This document shows positions 24,118 to 33,175 of a stretch of DNA of 33,175 nucleotides, in pieces. The position numbers and the translations under genes were made by a program. Source of the DNA: an uncultured Clostridia bacterium (lineage in GTDB: Bacteria > Bacillota > Clostridia > Christensenellales > Borkfalkiaceae); the NCBI GenBank assembly GCA_947625865.1, contig CANQQD010000016.1, positions 1 through 33,175 of the forward strand, read 5' to 3'. Below the pieces are notes generated by a model that saw only the letters and a program-made list of their open reading frames with translations, did not search any database and was not told where the DNA came from. How positions within the stretch are numbered: the stretch's first letter is position 1; each line of letters starts with the position of its first letter.

Positions 24118-27100
24118 ATGAAAATCGCAAAAAAATCTGTATTAATTGCTTTCATTGCCGTGCTTATAATTTCCCTTTCGGGCGCGCTGGCGTTGTTTTT
24201 CGGTAACACACGCCCCGTTCCCGCAAGCGCGGAGGAAACCACAAAGGAGCAATCAAACGGCTTAACTATAGCTTATGACGCAGATCTTTGGGAGACGGCG
24301 GACGTAGATGGCAAAGAGACCAAATATACAGCTAAACCCCAAGGCGATACAGTTGTGCCGTCATTGAAGTTTAATGTGGATGGCGAGCGGTATTTTTCTT
24401 TTGAATACAATATACCGTCCGGTAATGCAAACAACAATTTGTTTACAGTTTATATAGATGGAGTCAAATTTGTTGAAATAAAGGTTGGCACCAATACTGC
24501 TAATGACGAATATATATTAAAAACATATGGCGCGGGTAGTCATACAGTTGTTTTGTATGCCAACGGAGCTAGTCATTCCACAGATGCTAAAAGAACCAAA
24601 GGCATGTGTTGGCAGAACATTCGCCTCCGTGACGATATAGCCGATAAAAAGGCGCTTAAAATCTCTTACGATAAAACAAAAGAACGCATATATCTCATCG
24701 AGGGAGCAAACGACGGGTTTGACACAACTTTATCTAAAAACGAAGATGAGCTTAAAAAAGTTTCGACATATATCGAGCCTGACAAAGAATACCAATTGCC
24801 CGTAAATATGTGTTTTGCGCTTAAACATATAACTACACGTATCTCTTCAATTGACGGTGAGACTCAAACGGATGGTTATTTAGAAACTAATCACTTGCAA
24901 TCTGAAGCAGGTGAAGTGTTAAGTGCTAACGGCGGCAGAACGCTGCTTGCCGGATACAAAATAACCGAAACGGGTGTTGAATTGGTCAAATATACCCCAT
25001 TCAAGGCGGGCACAAAAAAAGTAACCGGCTATTCGCTGAAGGATGAAATTCTTCTTGAATATGCAATTGTGCCGCAGGTTTCTGCTTTTTATGACAATGA
25101 GGACCATTGGATTGAAAATAATGCAGTCGTTTCGTTGCCCTCCGGCAAAACTTCTGTGGTTGTTCGCATAAAAACATTATTGACAGATTATAAAAATGTT
25201 TATAAAGTAACTTGCGACGGTGCAACTGTTTCCGATTGGGAAACGTCCGGCAATACAATTGCTTGTTCGGTAAATTTGACAAGATATAATAATGAGGTCA
25301 ATATTGCGCTTAGTTATGATAGTTTGAAGTATAAAATTGACAGCAATCATAAAAGTTTTGTTTTTACTGTAAACGTACCCACCGAAAACGGTTTAAGGGA
25401 CGTGCTTGCCGACCCCAAGGCGGAAAATATTACAGATATAATTCAGGACAGCACATATCCGTGGTTTTGCGACGACGATAGAAGCGACGGCGGCATTGCG
25501 TATACCTCCGGTCTTACAGGCTTGCCGGCACAAAACAAATTGAAACAGATTTCGCAACTCGGCGTAAAGGTTAAGGGTAGCGGTGTTTTGATGTTCGAAT
25601 TGCAGATTGACGGCAAGGGAAAGATCAATACCGCGCAAAATATGATGGAATCTCATAGTGTGGCGGGATTTCGTATGGATACGCCTGTTGTGGCAACTAG
25701 TTGGGGGCAACTTAATAATTTCGATTTTTCAACCAGTTTTGGTTTTAACACAAATGTTGCGTCCAATCTCGCCTATGGGTTATCTGAGTCAGCTACAAAG
25801 CACGTACATTCCGGTTATCCCGGCTACACTGTTCAAGGAGTAGAAGATAAAAATTTTAAAAACTCAAGCACCAACGAGGACCCGCAACTCAACAATCATA
25901 GCATTATGCTGATAGAAGAGGGGGAAGATTACGAGTGGTACAGGGTTTCCATTCCCATAAAAGATAAGGCGGAAGATGAGGAAACTACCGTCTATCTTGC
26001 CCATGCCGTTTATGACAATATAGCAACATTGACCCATATGACTATCCGCAACTTGGGTTTGTATCCCGAAAGCACGGAAGTCAGCTGGGAAGTGAGCGAT
26101 GGCGAAAATACTGCAGCCGAAAACGGCAAAATTTCCGTAAAAGCCGACGGAAAAGATTGTTCAGATCCGGGTCAAGTTACACTCGGTCAACGCCTTACAC
26201 TTACCGTAACCACCACCAGCGATGACTATCGTTTTTACGGCTGGCAGGAGGTAACGGGCGACGGACAAACGAAGATTTTTTCCTACGATGAAACAGCGGA
26301 CTTCTTTGTTATGTCCGAAAAAGCAGATATAAAAGCCATAATAGCTCCCCATGGGACATTTGCCGTACGCGCCAACGGAAAATTTTATAAATCCGCCGAT
26401 TTGCAACAGGCTTTAACCGCCGCGGGAAGCGGTACGGATAAGGACGTTGTGGTTATCGATAGCGTCGAAATAGGAGGGGAAATTACTATTCCCAATGGCG
26501 TTCGCTTTATTATCCCCTTTAACGCAAAGGGCGGATATTACGAAGAGGGCACTGCCTCAAACGCGCAAACGCGCGTATCCTGGGCAACTACGGGCGATTA
26601 TAAAGACCCCGTTTATAAACTCACTTTAAAAACGGGCGCAACTATAACCGTAAACGGCGAATTTTACGTCGGCGGCGTTTTGCACTATCCCGACCAATCC
26701 GCGCAGGGTCATACCTCGGGCGCGTATTCCGAATTTGTAAATAACGGCACAGTCACCGTTGCAAACGGCGGCGTTATGGACGTGTGCGGCAGAGTTACAG
26801 GCTCGGGCGGAATTGTGGTAAACAGCGGCGGCAAACTTATCCAGCCCTTTATGATAACCGACTATTCGGGCGGACAAAACACGGAAGACCTGTTTGATCT
26901 TAACCAAACGCCTTTTAAACGCTATGCAATGGTAAATATCCAGTGCACAAGCGGTTACACGATAAACTACGGCGGCGAATTGTACGGCCATGCCAGCCTC
27001 TATTTCTGGAGCAGTATTACAACCATTGACCAGCCGTTTATAAGCTATGAGGGCACGGAAAACAATAAAAGTGGCACGACCACTCTTATCAATCTTACAA

Positions 27101-30100
27101 GAGGCGGCTCCGCACACGTCGTATATGACGATAAGCACGCGCGCCCTGCCGGCGGCGGAAATACCGAGGACGTCGGCAAAACAGAAATAACCATTACGGG
27201 CGGCGCAACGGCGGGATATATGTCCTTCCCTTTAAGCATAAACACCAGCAAAGTTGCGTTCTCTATTCCCTACAACTATGCCCTAACGCTTAAAAGCGGC
27301 ACATTTGATATAAATTACGCCTACAAACTTATGCCCGGGGCCTCGCTTACGGTTGGCAGTGGCGCAACCCTTAACATAAATGCAAACTTCTTTATTTACG
27401 ACGGCTTTGTAAAAAAAGTTTTAAGCAATAAATATTATCCCGATGCAACCGCGCTTAAAGCGGCGAGCTACACTTCGAACGCCAACTTTATAGTTGACGG
27501 CGGCACGGTTAAACTTTCTTCGCACATATTCTTAGGCACCGTGCAAACCACGGGCAGCGGCACGATTGTTACAAACGGAGCCACTCTTAGCGGTACAATA
27601 GAAAGTGGCGCAGCCACAATTTACGGCTGCAACCGCGTTGAATATAAGGCTACTGCCCGCGTTTGGGACAAGGTGCATCAAACTTTGGCAAATTTGGAAC
27701 AGAATCACACCTACACGGCAACCTCGGGCGATACGTTCGATATACCCGCAATAGAGGTGGACGTTTGCAAAGCGGCAACCTCAAACAAAACCAAGCACGC
27801 CAATCACGAATTTGAAAAGCAATTCACTTCCGCCGCAACAGGCATAGGCAGTTGGAAAATAGAGCACACGGGGCACCATATAGATTGGACGGATATTGAA
27901 GAGGGCAATAAGAATCCCAATAAAACTCCCACAAAGGAAAACCCCGTAGTCGTTATAACGGAGTATTGCTCGGAATTGGGTTGTGAAGAGCACGAGGACA
28001 AGAACCTTGTGTATTTCGACCCCACCTATGTCGGTTGGGACAGGGAGAATCATATATTAGCCGAAAGAACTTATGACGGCAAGGAAGTTACTCCCGAAGA
28101 GCTCCAAAAATATTTAAAGGATCAGTTTGAGGGTCACGAATTCCTCGATGACTTCGCCTTTATTTGCTCCGAAAGGGATAATAAAACCATTAAAAACGCA
28201 AATCACGGGGATCATTATAATATAAGAGTAACGTTTACAAACGGCTATAATTGGTACGATGGTTGTGTTGAAACCGAAACTGCCTACAGCCTCAAAATCA
28301 ATCAGGCAGTAATCACCCGTTATGAAATAGCAAACCCCGAAGAGCTTATTTACACGGGTGAAAAGGTAACGCCAAAGGTAAATTATTTCCTCGACGACGG
28401 CACACAGGTGCCCGAAACCGAGCTGCCGGGCTTTACCCCCGATACAGAAATCAACGCAACCGGTTGCACAGGCACGGCTACGTATGCCGAAACCGCCAAC
28501 TATTGGTTTGAAGACGGTAATTATGATAGGGATATAGATTATACAATTCTTCCCAAGCCCATACAAGTAACTATTAACGACCAAACGGCAACCTACAACC
28601 GCGAGGCGCAGAGCGTCAAAACCGGCACAGCATATTGGAGCACGGCGGGCGACGCTATCTGCGCGGCGGATAAGGACAATACCGCAAAGTTTGATATCAC
28701 CCTTTCCGGCGGCGGCACAGACGCTCGGGACTACGACATTACCGCCACTGTTGGCGGCACGTCCAAAGATAACTACACTGTAACGTTTGTAAACAGCTCG
28801 CTCGCAGAGCAGCCCGCAAAATTCACCATTAAGCCCGCGGATATTACGGGCGTTAAAGTCAACACGGGCAGCTATGTCTACACAGGCTCCGAAATCAAGC
28901 CCGATATCACCGTGTCGGCGGGCGCTCTCACCTTGACCGCGGACGAATACACGTTTAAATTCGACGAGGGCAAGGGCGTGAACGTGGACGTAAACAGCAC
29001 ATTCACCGTTACGGGCACGGGCAACTTCCAAGGCACGGCACAAGGCGCGGTTGCAATAACCCCCAAGCCCATAGACGAGGCGAAAGCGAGTGTTACCACC
29101 GCACCCGAAACAATAATATACAACGGTCAGCCGTGGGAGCTCGGGGATAAACTCGCAATATCCGTCACTCTCGAAAGCTTTGAAAAGCTCGACTACGACG
29201 TTTCCTATTCGGCAGACCACACGAGCGCGGGCGTTGTCACAATAACCTTAAAGGGCACGGGCAACTTCGGCGGCAGCAAGCAAATAACGTTCACCATACT
29301 CCAAAAGAATATTTCTGGCGCGGAAATTACCGTGAACGGCGACCAGATTTACACGGGCGAACAGCTTACGCCCGCCGACCTGACCGTAACCATCGACGGC
29401 TTGCCCGTAACCTATAATGAAGAAATAGAGTACGGCGATAACATTAACGTAACGGACGGCGGCACTGTCACCGTTACGGGCAACGGCAACTTTACGGGCA
29501 CGGCAGAGGGTCATTTCACCATAAAGCCCGCAACCATTTCGGAGTTGACGGTAAATAAAGAGTACACCTACACGGGCAAGGCGATTCAGCCCGCAAAGAA
29601 TGAGGTTACGGTAAAGACCGCAAACGGGCTTACGCTTACCGAAAGCGATTTCAACCTCACCTACGGCGCAAACACCGAGGCTAACACCGAGGCGAGCGTC
29701 ACCGCGCATGCTGTAAGCTCCAACTATCAGGGCGAAATTACCACAAACTTCACGATAAATAAAATGGATATCTCGGGCGGCGAAATAATCTTCACGGACG
29801 GCGACAGCTATGTATATAACGGTTCCGCCCAAACTCCCGCCTACACCTTCACGCTCGACGGCTTTGGAACGGTTGATTATCAGCCCGCATACACCGAAAA
29901 CACCGACGTGACCGAAAGCGCCAAGCTCACATTGACGGGCAAGGGCAACTTCACGGGCACGGCTTCAAAAACCTTCTCCATAACTCCCCTAAGCCTCCGC
30001 GGCGCAACGGTGGAGATAGAAACTCCCGAGGGCGGCTTTGTCTACAAGGCTGAAAAGTGGGAGCCCAAGGTAACAGCAGTCAAGCTCACCGTGGGCGACG

Positions 30101-33100
30101 GCGAAAAAACCTTGACCGTCACAAGCGATTACACCGTTACCTACGGTGATAACACCAATGTTTCGGATGAAAGCAAGGTAATAATCACAGGCACGGGCAA
30201 CTTCAGGGATACTGCCGAAAAGACTTTTGAGATCACTGCAAAAGACATAACGGGCGCAACCGTAACCATCGATAAGACGGGCGGCTTTGTCTACAAAAAC
30301 GCCGAATATACTCCCGCGGTAACCTCGGTTGTAACCACGGACGACATGACGGTAGATTCTCGGTACTACTCGGTGACATATTCGAAGAATAAGGACGTCG
30401 GCACGGCAACGGTGACGGTAGAGGGCAGCAAAAACTTCCAAGGCACGGCAACCGCAACCTTTGAGATCACCCAAAAGTCCGCCACAATAACCGTTACGGG
30501 CGGAAACATTGCAATAGGTGTAGAGCCTTCGGAGTTTACAATAACCATCTCCGGCTTCTACAGCGACTATGACGTGCAATCTCTTACCGCGCTTCTCGAC
30601 TTTAAGGTCAACGCCCCCGAAGATCTGTCGGTCGGCAACACATATACGGTAACGGCAAGCTTCAAGTCGGGAATGACGCCCGCAAACTATAAGGTCGACT
30701 TTGTCGACGGTGAATTTATAATAGTGCAGGAGGGCTTTGAGCACGCCGCATTTGTGGGCGAATTGAACGTCACCTACGACGGAAAAGCGCACTCCTTAAC
30801 GCTTACGGGCTTGCCCGACGGCGCGGAATACGAGTTGACCTACACAAAGGACGGCGGCGAGGGCAGCACGTCGGCTCCCAAAGCTGCGGGCAGCTACAAG
30901 GTAACGGCTAAGGTCACGCTTGAAAACGGCGCAATCTACACCGATCTCAGCCCCGCAACCTTAAAAATATCCAAAAAGACCATAACCGTAACATTGACCA
31001 ACCAGTCCGTGGTGTACAACGGCGGGCAGCAGTCCGCCGCGAGCGTTGAAAAAACCGACTGGAGCATTGAAGAGGGCGCGATAGTTGAAAACGACGAGGT
31101 TATAATAACCCTGTCCGCAACCTTGACCGACGTCGGCAGCGTAACGATTGTGGGCGCTGCAAGCGGCAAGGATATAGATAACTACGACGTTCAGTTCACG
31201 CAGGCAACCTTCTCCGTAACCGAAAAGGATATCACGGGCGCAACTGTAAAGGTGAACGGCGAGTACGTCTACACAGGCTCGCCTATAAAGCCCGAAAAGA
31301 AAAATATAACCGTTTCCATAGACAGTTGGAGCCATGAAATAACGTTCAGCGACATTATAGAATACGGCGACAATGTCAACGTTGAGGGCGGCGGCACCGT
31401 AAAGATTACGGGTAGCGGCAACTATAAGGGCACGGCAACGGGCACATTTACCATAACCGCGGCAACCATTTCGGAAGTGAAGATAAATAAAGAGTACACC
31501 TACACGGGCGAAAAAATCGAACCCGCCAAGAGCGATGTTACTGTAAAGACCGCAAACGGTCTCACGCTTTCCGAAAGCGATTTCACCCTCGCCTACGGCG
31601 CAAACATAAACGCTAACAGCGAGGCGAGCGTCACCGCAACGGCGGCAAACTCCAACTATCAGGGCGAAATTACCCAAACCTTCACAATAAACAAAAAGGA
31701 TATAACGGGTGCAACGGTAAAGGTGGACGGCGAATACACCTACACGGGCTCGGCGATACAGCCCGAAAAGGGAAATATAAGCGTAGCTGTAAAGGCATGG
31801 GATAAGCCCATAACATTCGGAACTATCGTCTGCACGAACAACACAAACGCGGGCTCGGCGGATATATCCGTAACGGGCGAGGGCAACTATACGGGCACGG
31901 CGACGGGCAACTTCACCATCGATCCCGCCACGGTAACGTTCAGCTTAAAGGAGCAGAGCTACGAATACACGGGCTCGCAGATACAGCCCGCGGTAAGCGT
32001 AACATGGAATGACGGCGTTGCCTTGGAGGAGGGCAAATACAGCCTGACCTATGGCGACAACACCAACGTTTCGGACAAAAATATAAGCGTAACCATCGAG
32101 CTTAACGACAACAATTTCACCATAGACGGCGCGGCTAAAACTCTTAAATTCACAATAACCGCAAAGAGCATAACGGATATAGTGACGATAGAGATCACAA
32201 CGCCTGCGGATGAAATAATCTACAAGGCGGCTCAGTGGCAGCCCGGTTTCACCGTAACGGCAAGCGGCTATGCGGGCTTCTCCGGAAGCGATTACAACGT
32301 AAGCTACGGCGAGAACAAGAACGCGGGCGAGGGCAAGATAATAATTACCGGCAAGGGCAATTTCAAGGACGCAGCTGAAAAGACGTTCACGATCAAGCAA
32401 AAAGATCTGTCCGGAGCTACCGTAAACATCACTACCCCCGCAAACACAATAATTTATAAAAACGCGCAGTGGCAGCCTCAATTTACCGTTTCGTTAAGCG
32501 GAATAAGCGGTAATCTTGCTGTTGATACGGACTACACCGTAATTTACGGCGGGAACAAAGCGGCTGGCGAAAACGCGGGCACGATAACCGTAAACGGCAA
32601 CGGCAACTATACGGGCACGGCTGAAAAGAAGTTTACGATTCTGCAAAGACAGTTGACGTTGAACCTCAAGCCTCAGGAAGCGGTATATAACGGCACGGAG
32701 CAACAGGTTTCCAGTGATAGCGCATATTGGGAAACCACGGGCGGCGTCGAGGGCGACGATCTGCAGGTTAAGCTGCAAGGCTCGGGTAAAGACGTGGGCG
32801 ATTCCCGCATCACCGTTAAATCGGTAAATCCCAACTATAAGCTTGCAAACGATCCGTCGGCAAACTTCACCATCAAGCCCAAGAGCATAACCATAACCGT
32901 GCAGGACCAGTCTGCGGAATATTCCAATTCCGAGCCCAATGTGGAGCAGAGTATGTGGAACGACAACGGCGAAATTTGCGGCAATGACGATCTGAAAATA
33001 ACGATAACCAAGGCTTCGGGCGTGACGGCAGGCACTTATAACCTTACGGGCAACTATTCAAACGGCAACTACAAGGTGACGTTCGTAAACGAAGCTAACG

Positions 33101-33175
33101 AAGAACAGCCCGCAACGTTCACCATAACCAAGAAAAATGTAACCGTGACGGTAGCTCCCAAGAGCAGCATATACG
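24118..33175 (+). CDS. Giant multidomain surface protein (5' part, continues beyond window)
   Basis: The frame stays open from ATG 24118 to the last base, at least 3019 residues. CGGAG lies seven bases upstream. Residues 1-40 form a Sec signal peptide ending in PVPASAEE. Residues 50-170 and the following ~480 are beta-rich, with a CBM-like first part (YFSFEYNIPSGN, SHTVVLYANG). About 652-741 resembles an InlB/Flg_new-type repeat (YRFYGWQEVTGDG). About 742-1175 looks like a beta-helix (NGKFYKSADLQQALTAAG; NNGTVTVANGGVMDVCGRV). About 1200-1390 is His/Cys-containing (HTGHHIDW, CSELGCEEHED). From about 1398 to the end there are some 20 MBG/Ig-like modules. The product is likely a cell-surface adhesin or stalk. 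The C-terminal anchor is not visible. Confidence 0.9.
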   Translation, partial: MKIAKKSVLIAFIAVLIISLSGALALFFGNTRPVPASAEETTKEQSNGLTIAYDADLWETADVDGKETKYTAKPQGDTVVPSLKFNVDGERYFSFEYNIPSGNANNNLFTVYIDGVKFVEIKVGTNTANDEYILKTYGAGSHTVVLYANGASHSTDAKRTKGMCWQNIRLRDDIADKKALKISYDKTKERIYLIEGANDGFDTTLSKNEDELKKVSTYIEPDKEYQLPVNMCFALKHITTRISSIDGETQTDGYLETNHLQSEAGEVLSANGGRTLLAGYKITETGVELVKYTPFKAGTKKVTGYSLKDEILLEYAIVPQVSAFYDNEDHWIENNAVVSLPSGKTSVVVRIKTLLTDYKNVYKVTCDGATVSDWETSGNTIACSVNLTRYNNEVNIALSYDSLKYKIDSNHKSFVFTVNVPTENGLRDVLADPKAENITDIIQDSTYPWFCDDDRSDGGIAYTSGLTGLPAQNKLKQISQLGVKVKGSGVLMFELQIDGKGKINTAQNMMESHSVAGFRMDTPVVATSWGQLNNFDFSTSFGFNTNVASNLAYGLSESATKHVHSGYPGYTVQGVEDKNFKNSSTNEDPQLNNHSIMLIEEGEDYEWYRVSIPIKDKAEDEETTVYLAHAVYDNIATLTHMTIRNLGLYPESTEVSWEVSDGENTAAENGKISVKADGKDCSDPGQVTLGQRLTLTVTTTSDDYRFYGWQEVTGDGQTKIFSYDETADFFVMSEKADIKAIIAPHGTFAVRANGKFYKSADLQQALTAAGSGTDKDVVVIDSVEIGGEITIPNGVRFIIPFNAKGGYYEEGTASNAQTRVSWATTGDYKDPVYKLTLKTGATITVNGEFYVGGVLHYPDQSAQGHTSGAYSEFVNNGTVTVANGGVMDVCGRVTGSGGIVVNSGGKLIQPFMITDYSGGQNTEDLFDLNQTPFKRYAMVNIQCTSGYTINYGGELYGHASLYFWSSITTIDQPFISYEGTENNKSGTTTLINLTRGGSAHVVYDDKHARPAGGGNTEDVGKTEITITGGATAGYMSFPLSINTSKVAFSIPYNYALTLKSGTFDINYAYKLMPGASLTVGSGATLNINANFFIYDGFVKKVLSNKYYPDATALKAASYTSNANFIVDGGTVKLSSHIFLGTVQTTGSGTIVTNGATLSGTIESGAATIYGCNRVEYKATARVWDKVHQTLANLEQNHTYTATSGDTFDIPAIEVDVCKAATSNKTKHANHEFEKQFTSAATGIGSWKIEHTGHHIDWTDIEEGNKNPNKTPTKENPVVVITEYCSELGCEEHEDKNLVYFDPTYVGWDRENHILAERTYDGKEVTPEELQKYLKDQFEGHEFLDDFAFICSERDNKTIKNANHGDHYNIRVTFTNGYNWYDGCVETETAYSLKINQAVITRYEIANPEELIYTGEKVTPKVNYFLDDGTQVPETELPGFTPDTEINATGCTGTATYAETANYWFEDGNYDRDIDYTILPKPIQVTINDQTATYNREAQSVKTGTAYWSTAGDAICAADKDNTAKFDITLSGGGTDARDYDITATVGGTSKDNYTVTFVNSSLAEQPAKFTIKPADITGVKVNTGSYVYTGSEIKPDITVSAGALTLTADEYTFKFDEGKGVNVDVNSTFTVTGTGNFQGTAQGAVAITPKPIDEAKASVTTAPETIIYNGQPWELGDKLAISVTLESFEKLDYDVSYSADHTSAGVVTITLKGTGNFGGSKQITFTILQKNISGAEITVNGDQIYTGEQLTPADLTVTIDGLPVTYNEEIEYGDNINVTDGGTVTVTGNGNFTGTAEGHFTIKPATISELTVNKEYTYTGKAIQPAKNEVTVKTANGLTLTESDFNLTYGANTEANTEASVTAHAVSSNYQGEITTNFTINKMDISGGEIIFTDGDSYVYNGSAQTPAYTFTLDGFGTVDYQPAYTENTDVTESAKLTLTGKGNFTGTASKTFSITPLSLRGATVEIETPEGGFVYKAEKWEPKVTAVKLTVGDGEKTLTVTSDYTVTYGDNTNVSDESKVIITGTGNFRDTAEKTFEITAKDITGATVTIDKTGGFVYKNAEYTPAVTSVVTTDDMTVDSRYYSVTYSKNKDVGTATVTVEGSKNFQGTATATFEITQKSATITVTGGNIAIGVEPSEFTITISGFYSDYDVQSLTALLDFKVNAPEDLSVGNTYTVTASFKSGMTPANYKVDFVDGEFIIVQEGFEHAAFVGELNVTYDGKAHSLTLTGLPDGAEYELTYTKDGGEGSTSAPKAAGSYKVTAKVTLENGAIYTDLSPATLKISKKTITVTLTNQSVVYNGGQQSAASVEKTDWSIEEGAIVENDEVIITLSATLTDVGSVTIVGAASGKDIDNYDVQFTQATFSVTEKDITGATVKVNGEYVYTGSPIKPEKKNITVSIDSWSHEITFSDIIEYGDNVNVEGGGTVKITGSGNYKGTATGTFTITAATISEVKINKEYTYTGEKIEPAKSDVTVKTANGLTLSESDFTLAYGANINANSEASVTATAANSNYQGEITQTFTINKKDITGATVKVDGEYTYTGSAIQPEKGNISVAVKAWDKPITFGTIVCTNNTNAGSADISVTGEGNYTGTATGNFTIDPATVTFSLKEQSYEYTGSQIQPAVSVTWNDGVALEEGKYSLTYGDNTNVSDKNISVTIELNDNNFTIDGAAKTLKFTITAKSITDIVTIEITTPADEIIYKAAQWQPGFTVTASGYAGFSGSDYNVSYGENKNAGEGKIIITGKGNFKDAAEKTFTIKQKDLSGATVNITTPANTIIYKNAQWQPQFTVSLSGISGNLAVDTDYTVIYGGNKAAGENAGTITVNGNGNYTGTAEKKFTILQRQLTLNLKPQEAVYNGTEQQVSSDSAYWETTGGVEGDDLQVKLQGSGKDVGDSRITVKSVNPNYKLANDPSANFTIKPKSITITVQDQSAEYSNSEPNVEQSMWNDNGEICGNDDLKITITKASGVTAGTYNLTGNYSNGNYKVTFVNEANEEQPATFTITKKNVTVTVAPKSSIY
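29533..29778 (+). repeat. Near-identical module copy A
   Basis: Shares long exact DNA stretches with 31465-31710 (for example AATAAAGAGTACACCTACAC and GTAAAGACCGCAAACGG), far closer than other modules. This points to recent duplication or gene conversion within the gene. Confidence 0.75.
31465..31710 (+). repeat. Near-identical module copy B
   Basis: Partner of 29533-29778 at a distance of 1932 bp. Both encode TISExxxNKEYTYTG, VKTANGLTL, SNYQGEIT. Neighbouring modules starting at 31228 and 31699 also share an ITGATVKV core. Confidence 0.75.

Larger units (their letters stand above)
28309..33175 (+). repeat. Array of about 20 MBG/Ig-like modules in the giant protein
   Basis: Modules of roughly 75-95 residues recur. 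One type reads ITGATVxVNGEYxYTGSxIxP ... YGDNxNV ... TVTGxGNFxGTAxxxFTI. The other begins ITVTVxDQxAxYN, as in MBG/YDG-type domains. Approximate module starts are 28309, 28558, 28843, 29069, 29309, 29534, 29767, 29991, 30244, 30478, 30733, 30979, 31228, 31465, 31699, 31930, 32164, 32404, 32650 and 32884, and a new one begins at 33136. Such stretches act as spacers or carbohydrate/mucin-binding regions in other Firmicutes. Confidence 0.85.

Noticed and set aside
28114-29220. Long minus-strand open frames inside the giant gene (also 29989-30792 and 30961-31677)
   Set aside because: They mirror the repetitive Thr/Gly/Val-rich modules, have Cys/Arg/Tyr-rich unnatural compositions and no ribosome-binding sites; the plus-strand frame with signal peptide and known modules is the real gene.

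Overview
The window looks like a chromosomal segment from a spore-forming member of the Clostridia. The reasons are spoIIE, the plsX-rnc-smc-ftsY order, Gram-positive Shine-Dalgarno sites (GGAG/AGGAG), VanW-type and Big-2/MBG-type surface proteins, rubrerythrin plus ferritin, and moderately high GC with frequent ATA and AGG codons. A gut-type uncultured lineage (Christensenellales-like) is my guess from style only; it was not tested.

Layout. 1-530 is non-coding and filled with short palindromic interspersed repeats, including a 77-bp perfect direct repeat with a 390-bp period. 601-6245 is a leftward block: dnaA, then mnmG, then spoIIE. A 115-bp AT-rich spacer (6246-6360) separates it from a long rightward block: recF, a PHP-domain phosphoesterase, a VanW-type exported protein, plsX, rnc, smc, ftsY and a sugar O-acetyltransferase. 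Most junctions overlap by 1-7 bases, so much of this block is translationally coupled. The divergence at dnaA/recF suggests proximity to the replication origin, but dnaN and consensus DnaA boxes are absent.

16477-18159 is an iron/oxidative-stress module. A rubrerythrin (leftward) with a coupled small protein that appears split by a frameshift lies opposite a ferritin (rightward). Their shared promoter region holds an 18-bp inverted repeat, and terminators bound both sides.

18342-23943 is a tightly coupled three-gene operon: ABC ATPase, 12-TM ABC-2-like permease, and a 1038-residue membrane-anchored protein with Big-2-like and predicted beta-helix regions. 23944-24117 is a leader in which a near-consensus promoter is followed by a strong terminator hairpin carrying a 12-G tract. 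It precedes a giant surface protein gene (24118 to beyond the window end, at least 3019 residues) with a signal peptide, an InlB-like segment, a beta-helix-like segment and about 20 MBG/Ig-like modules.

The most interesting items are the terminator/poly-G leader of the giant adhesin, the ABC exporter/beta-helix operon, the frameshifted small protein after rubrerythrin, and an RNase III lacking a conserved metal-binding Asp.
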